DNA of 64,000 nt from Thermoplasmata archaeon (GTDB lineage Archaea; Thermoplasmatota; Thermoplasmata; Thermoplasmatales; Thermoplasmataceae): NCBI GenBank assembly GCA_021806235.1, contig JAJZXU010000028.1, positions 1 to 64,000 on the forward strand, in the 5' to 3' direction. The notes beneath the pieces were generated by a model that did not search any database, was not told the origin of the DNA, and saw only the letters and a list, made by a program, of their open reading frames with translations. This document shows, one piece after another, positions 62,799 through 64,000 of this stretch; position 1 is the stretch's first letter, and every line of letters begins with the position of its first letter. The position numbers and the translations under genes are program-made.

Positions 62799-64000
62799 TC
62801 ATTCCGATATGATCTCTACCTGTTCCTTTGTGGCTTTCGGGCCCAGTATGGCAAGGTCAAGAACAACAATTGCTATAAACACCCATATAACTGCAAAGCT
62901 TGCCAGGACACCATGTGGTAATATCAGTGCCGTAATAAACAGAACAAGGATCGAAGTAGAAACTCTGCTCACAGAATAGACCGTACCAGCAGCCGTTGGC
63001 CTTACCCTTGTGGGAAATATTTCTGCCTGGTATGCATGGAAGAAATTCGAGAAATTCCACAGTATGAACGTTGTGATAAATCCAAATATTACTATTAAAT
63101 AAACATTATTTGCTAGGCCAAACAGCGTTCCAAATATCCCTGCAAGTAGAGATGTAAGAATTATCCCCCATTTCCTTTCTATCTTATCTATTATAAACAG
63201 GTTGAAAACAGATCCGAAGAAGAAACCGCCAAATATAAGGAAGGTAAATTCAAGTGTTTTTGCTATGTCAAATCCTTTTAATATAAGGAATGTGGGTGCT
63301 AATACAGCAAAGCCGTAAAATATCCCTGATTGAAAAAACTGAAATATCAGCATCATTATTGTTTTATCCCTCAGATCTGGCTTAAATATATCCTCAAATT
63401 TGCTTTTGTTTTCATTTACCGATGTTTCCGTTGTTACAGGTGGCAGTGATTTTATTTTCAGGTCCTCCATTGTTTTATTTTCCCATTCTGTAGTTATTTC
63501 GTTCGCTTTTTTATAATCACCCCTTACCTCAAGCCATCTGGGTGATTCCTTTAATTTTGTCCTTACAGCCCATACACCAATGCCTATTATGCCCATGAAC
63601 CAGAAAAGTATACGCCATGAATAGTACGCCGATGTTATATTTGTTGCTTCAAAGGCAAGAAAAGCTATTAATGGCCCTGCAGTAACAGCTATTGTATAAA
63701 CCAGTGCAAGCCTGTTTCCCCTTACCTTGCTTGGCATCATTTCAGTGGTATATGAGTCAACCAGTGGAAACTCACCACCAACGCCTATGCCTCCTATGAA
63801 AACAAACATTGCTATAAGTATATACTGTGACATCAAACCCGCAATAATCATGCCTGTAGAAAACACCAGAAGGTTGTACAGGAACACAAATTTTCTCCCT
63901 TTTCTATCAGCTAGCCATCCAAAAAATATACTTCCGGTAAATTCACCAAGGAAAAATGCTGTTGGTATAACAAGTGTGCCCACAATCGATGTAAATTTTA
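62799..64000 (-). CDS. MFS transporter, 5' end beyond the window
   Basis: At least 400 residues; the frame stays open through the window edge (KFTSIVGTLVIPTAFF), so the start and TM1 lie outside and the GTG at 63983 is not the true start. Motif A GWLADRKGRKFVFLYN, GGIGVGGEFPLVDSYTTEMMPSKVRG after TM4, a long central loop (ESPRWLEVRGDYKKANEI) and AEIFPTRVRPTAAG near the end mark a sugar-porter/metabolite:H+ symporter member. Substrate unknown. Confidence 0.85.
   Translation of the reverse strand, partial: KFTSIVGTLVIPTAFFLGEFTGSIFFGWLADRKGRKFVFLYNLLVFSTGMIIAGLMSQYILIAMFVFIGGIGVGGEFPLVDSYTTEMMPSKVRGNRLALVYTIAVTAGPLIAFLAFEATNITSAYYSWRILFWFMGIIGIGVWAVRTKLKESPRWLEVRGDYKKANEITTEWENKTMEDLKIKSLPPVTTETSVNENKSKFEDIFKPDLRDKTIMMLIFQFFQSGIFYGFAVLAPTFLILKGFDIAKTLEFTFLIFGGFFFGSVFNLFIIDKIERKWGIILTSLLAGIFGTLFGLANNVYLIVIFGFITTFILWNFSNFFHAYQAEIFPTRVRPTAAGTVYSVSRVSTSILVLFITALILPHGVLASFAVIWVFIAIVVLDLAILGPKATKEQVEIISE

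Noticed and set aside
1-64000. CRISPR array, tRNA or rRNA gene
   Set aside because: No regularly spaced direct repeats and no tRNA T-loop/anticodon arrangement or rRNA signature was found on reading both strands; the only tandem repeat is (aatat)5.

Overview
The window reads as chromosomal DNA of an acidophilic, heterotrophic euryarchaeon of the order Thermoplasmatales (Ferroplasma / Acidiplasma / Picrophilus group). The evidence is low G+C, arginine written almost entirely as AGA/AGG, TATA boxes about 25-30 bases ahead of many start codons (leaderless transcripts), GGTGA Shine-Dalgarno sites inside operons, an actin-like protein matching Ta0583 of Thermoplasma, a sulfur oxygenase reductase and many proton-coupled transporters. 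The genus is inferred. I found no tRNA, rRNA or CRISPR array.

Layout. 1-17 kb: sfsA, an M20 peptidase, two transporters, a FAD oxidase, a GNAT, a ferritin-fold di-iron type enzyme, the tyrosine/homogentisate operon (hpd-fah-hmgA, minus strand), an MFS carrier, an NDH-2-like flavoprotein, and an SDR plus an Old Yellow Enzyme. 17.4-22.2 kb: an accessory island. It opens with an IS-like fragment lying in the wreck of an acyl-CoA synthetase gene, followed by a tight five-gene operon (two secreted proteins, ABC ATPase, ABC permease, one anchored exoprotein). 22.3-33 kb: housekeeping and molybdenum-enzyme genes: PPC protein, prolyl oligopeptidase, GHMP kinase, moaC/moaB, Rieske protein, HtrA, HxlR regulator, and a three-subunit aldehyde oxidoreductase. 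33-50 kb: transporters, amidohydrolase, sulfur oxygenase reductase, surE, HIT, methyltransferases, a decayed VapBC-like pair, a cytochrome P450, the Ta0583-like actin, and a divergent amino-acid permease / PLP decarboxylase pair. 50-58 kb: a 3-hydroxybutyrate dehydrogenase and a zinc alcohol dehydrogenase, then a second accessory zone with a broken secreted-protein gene, IS630 and IS605 relics, and a two-gene secreted protein / four-TM membrane protein unit. 58-64 kb: a TauE-MFS operon, a large surface membrane protein and a truncated MFS gene at the edge.

Physiology. Eight MFS and two APC transporters, two M20 hydrolases, prolyl oligopeptidase, D-amino-acid-oxidase-like enzyme, tyrosine breakdown and hydroxybutyrate/alcohol dehydrogenases suggest uptake and oxidation of peptides, amino acids and short acids in a very acidic habitat. 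Molybdopterin synthesis genes lie beside the molybdenum aldehyde oxidoreductase they could serve. Sulfur oxygenase reductase adds sulfur chemistry.

Most unusual parts: (1) the secreted-protein/ABC operon at 18.5-22.1 kb; (2) the secreted protein with a Gly-rich hydrophobic hairpin plus small membrane protein at 55.3-56.6 kb, which looks like a toxin/immunity pair, has a pentanucleotide tandem repeat between its TATA box and start codon, and has a deleted second copy at 50.0-50.2 kb; (3) several previously hidden gene relics between genes.
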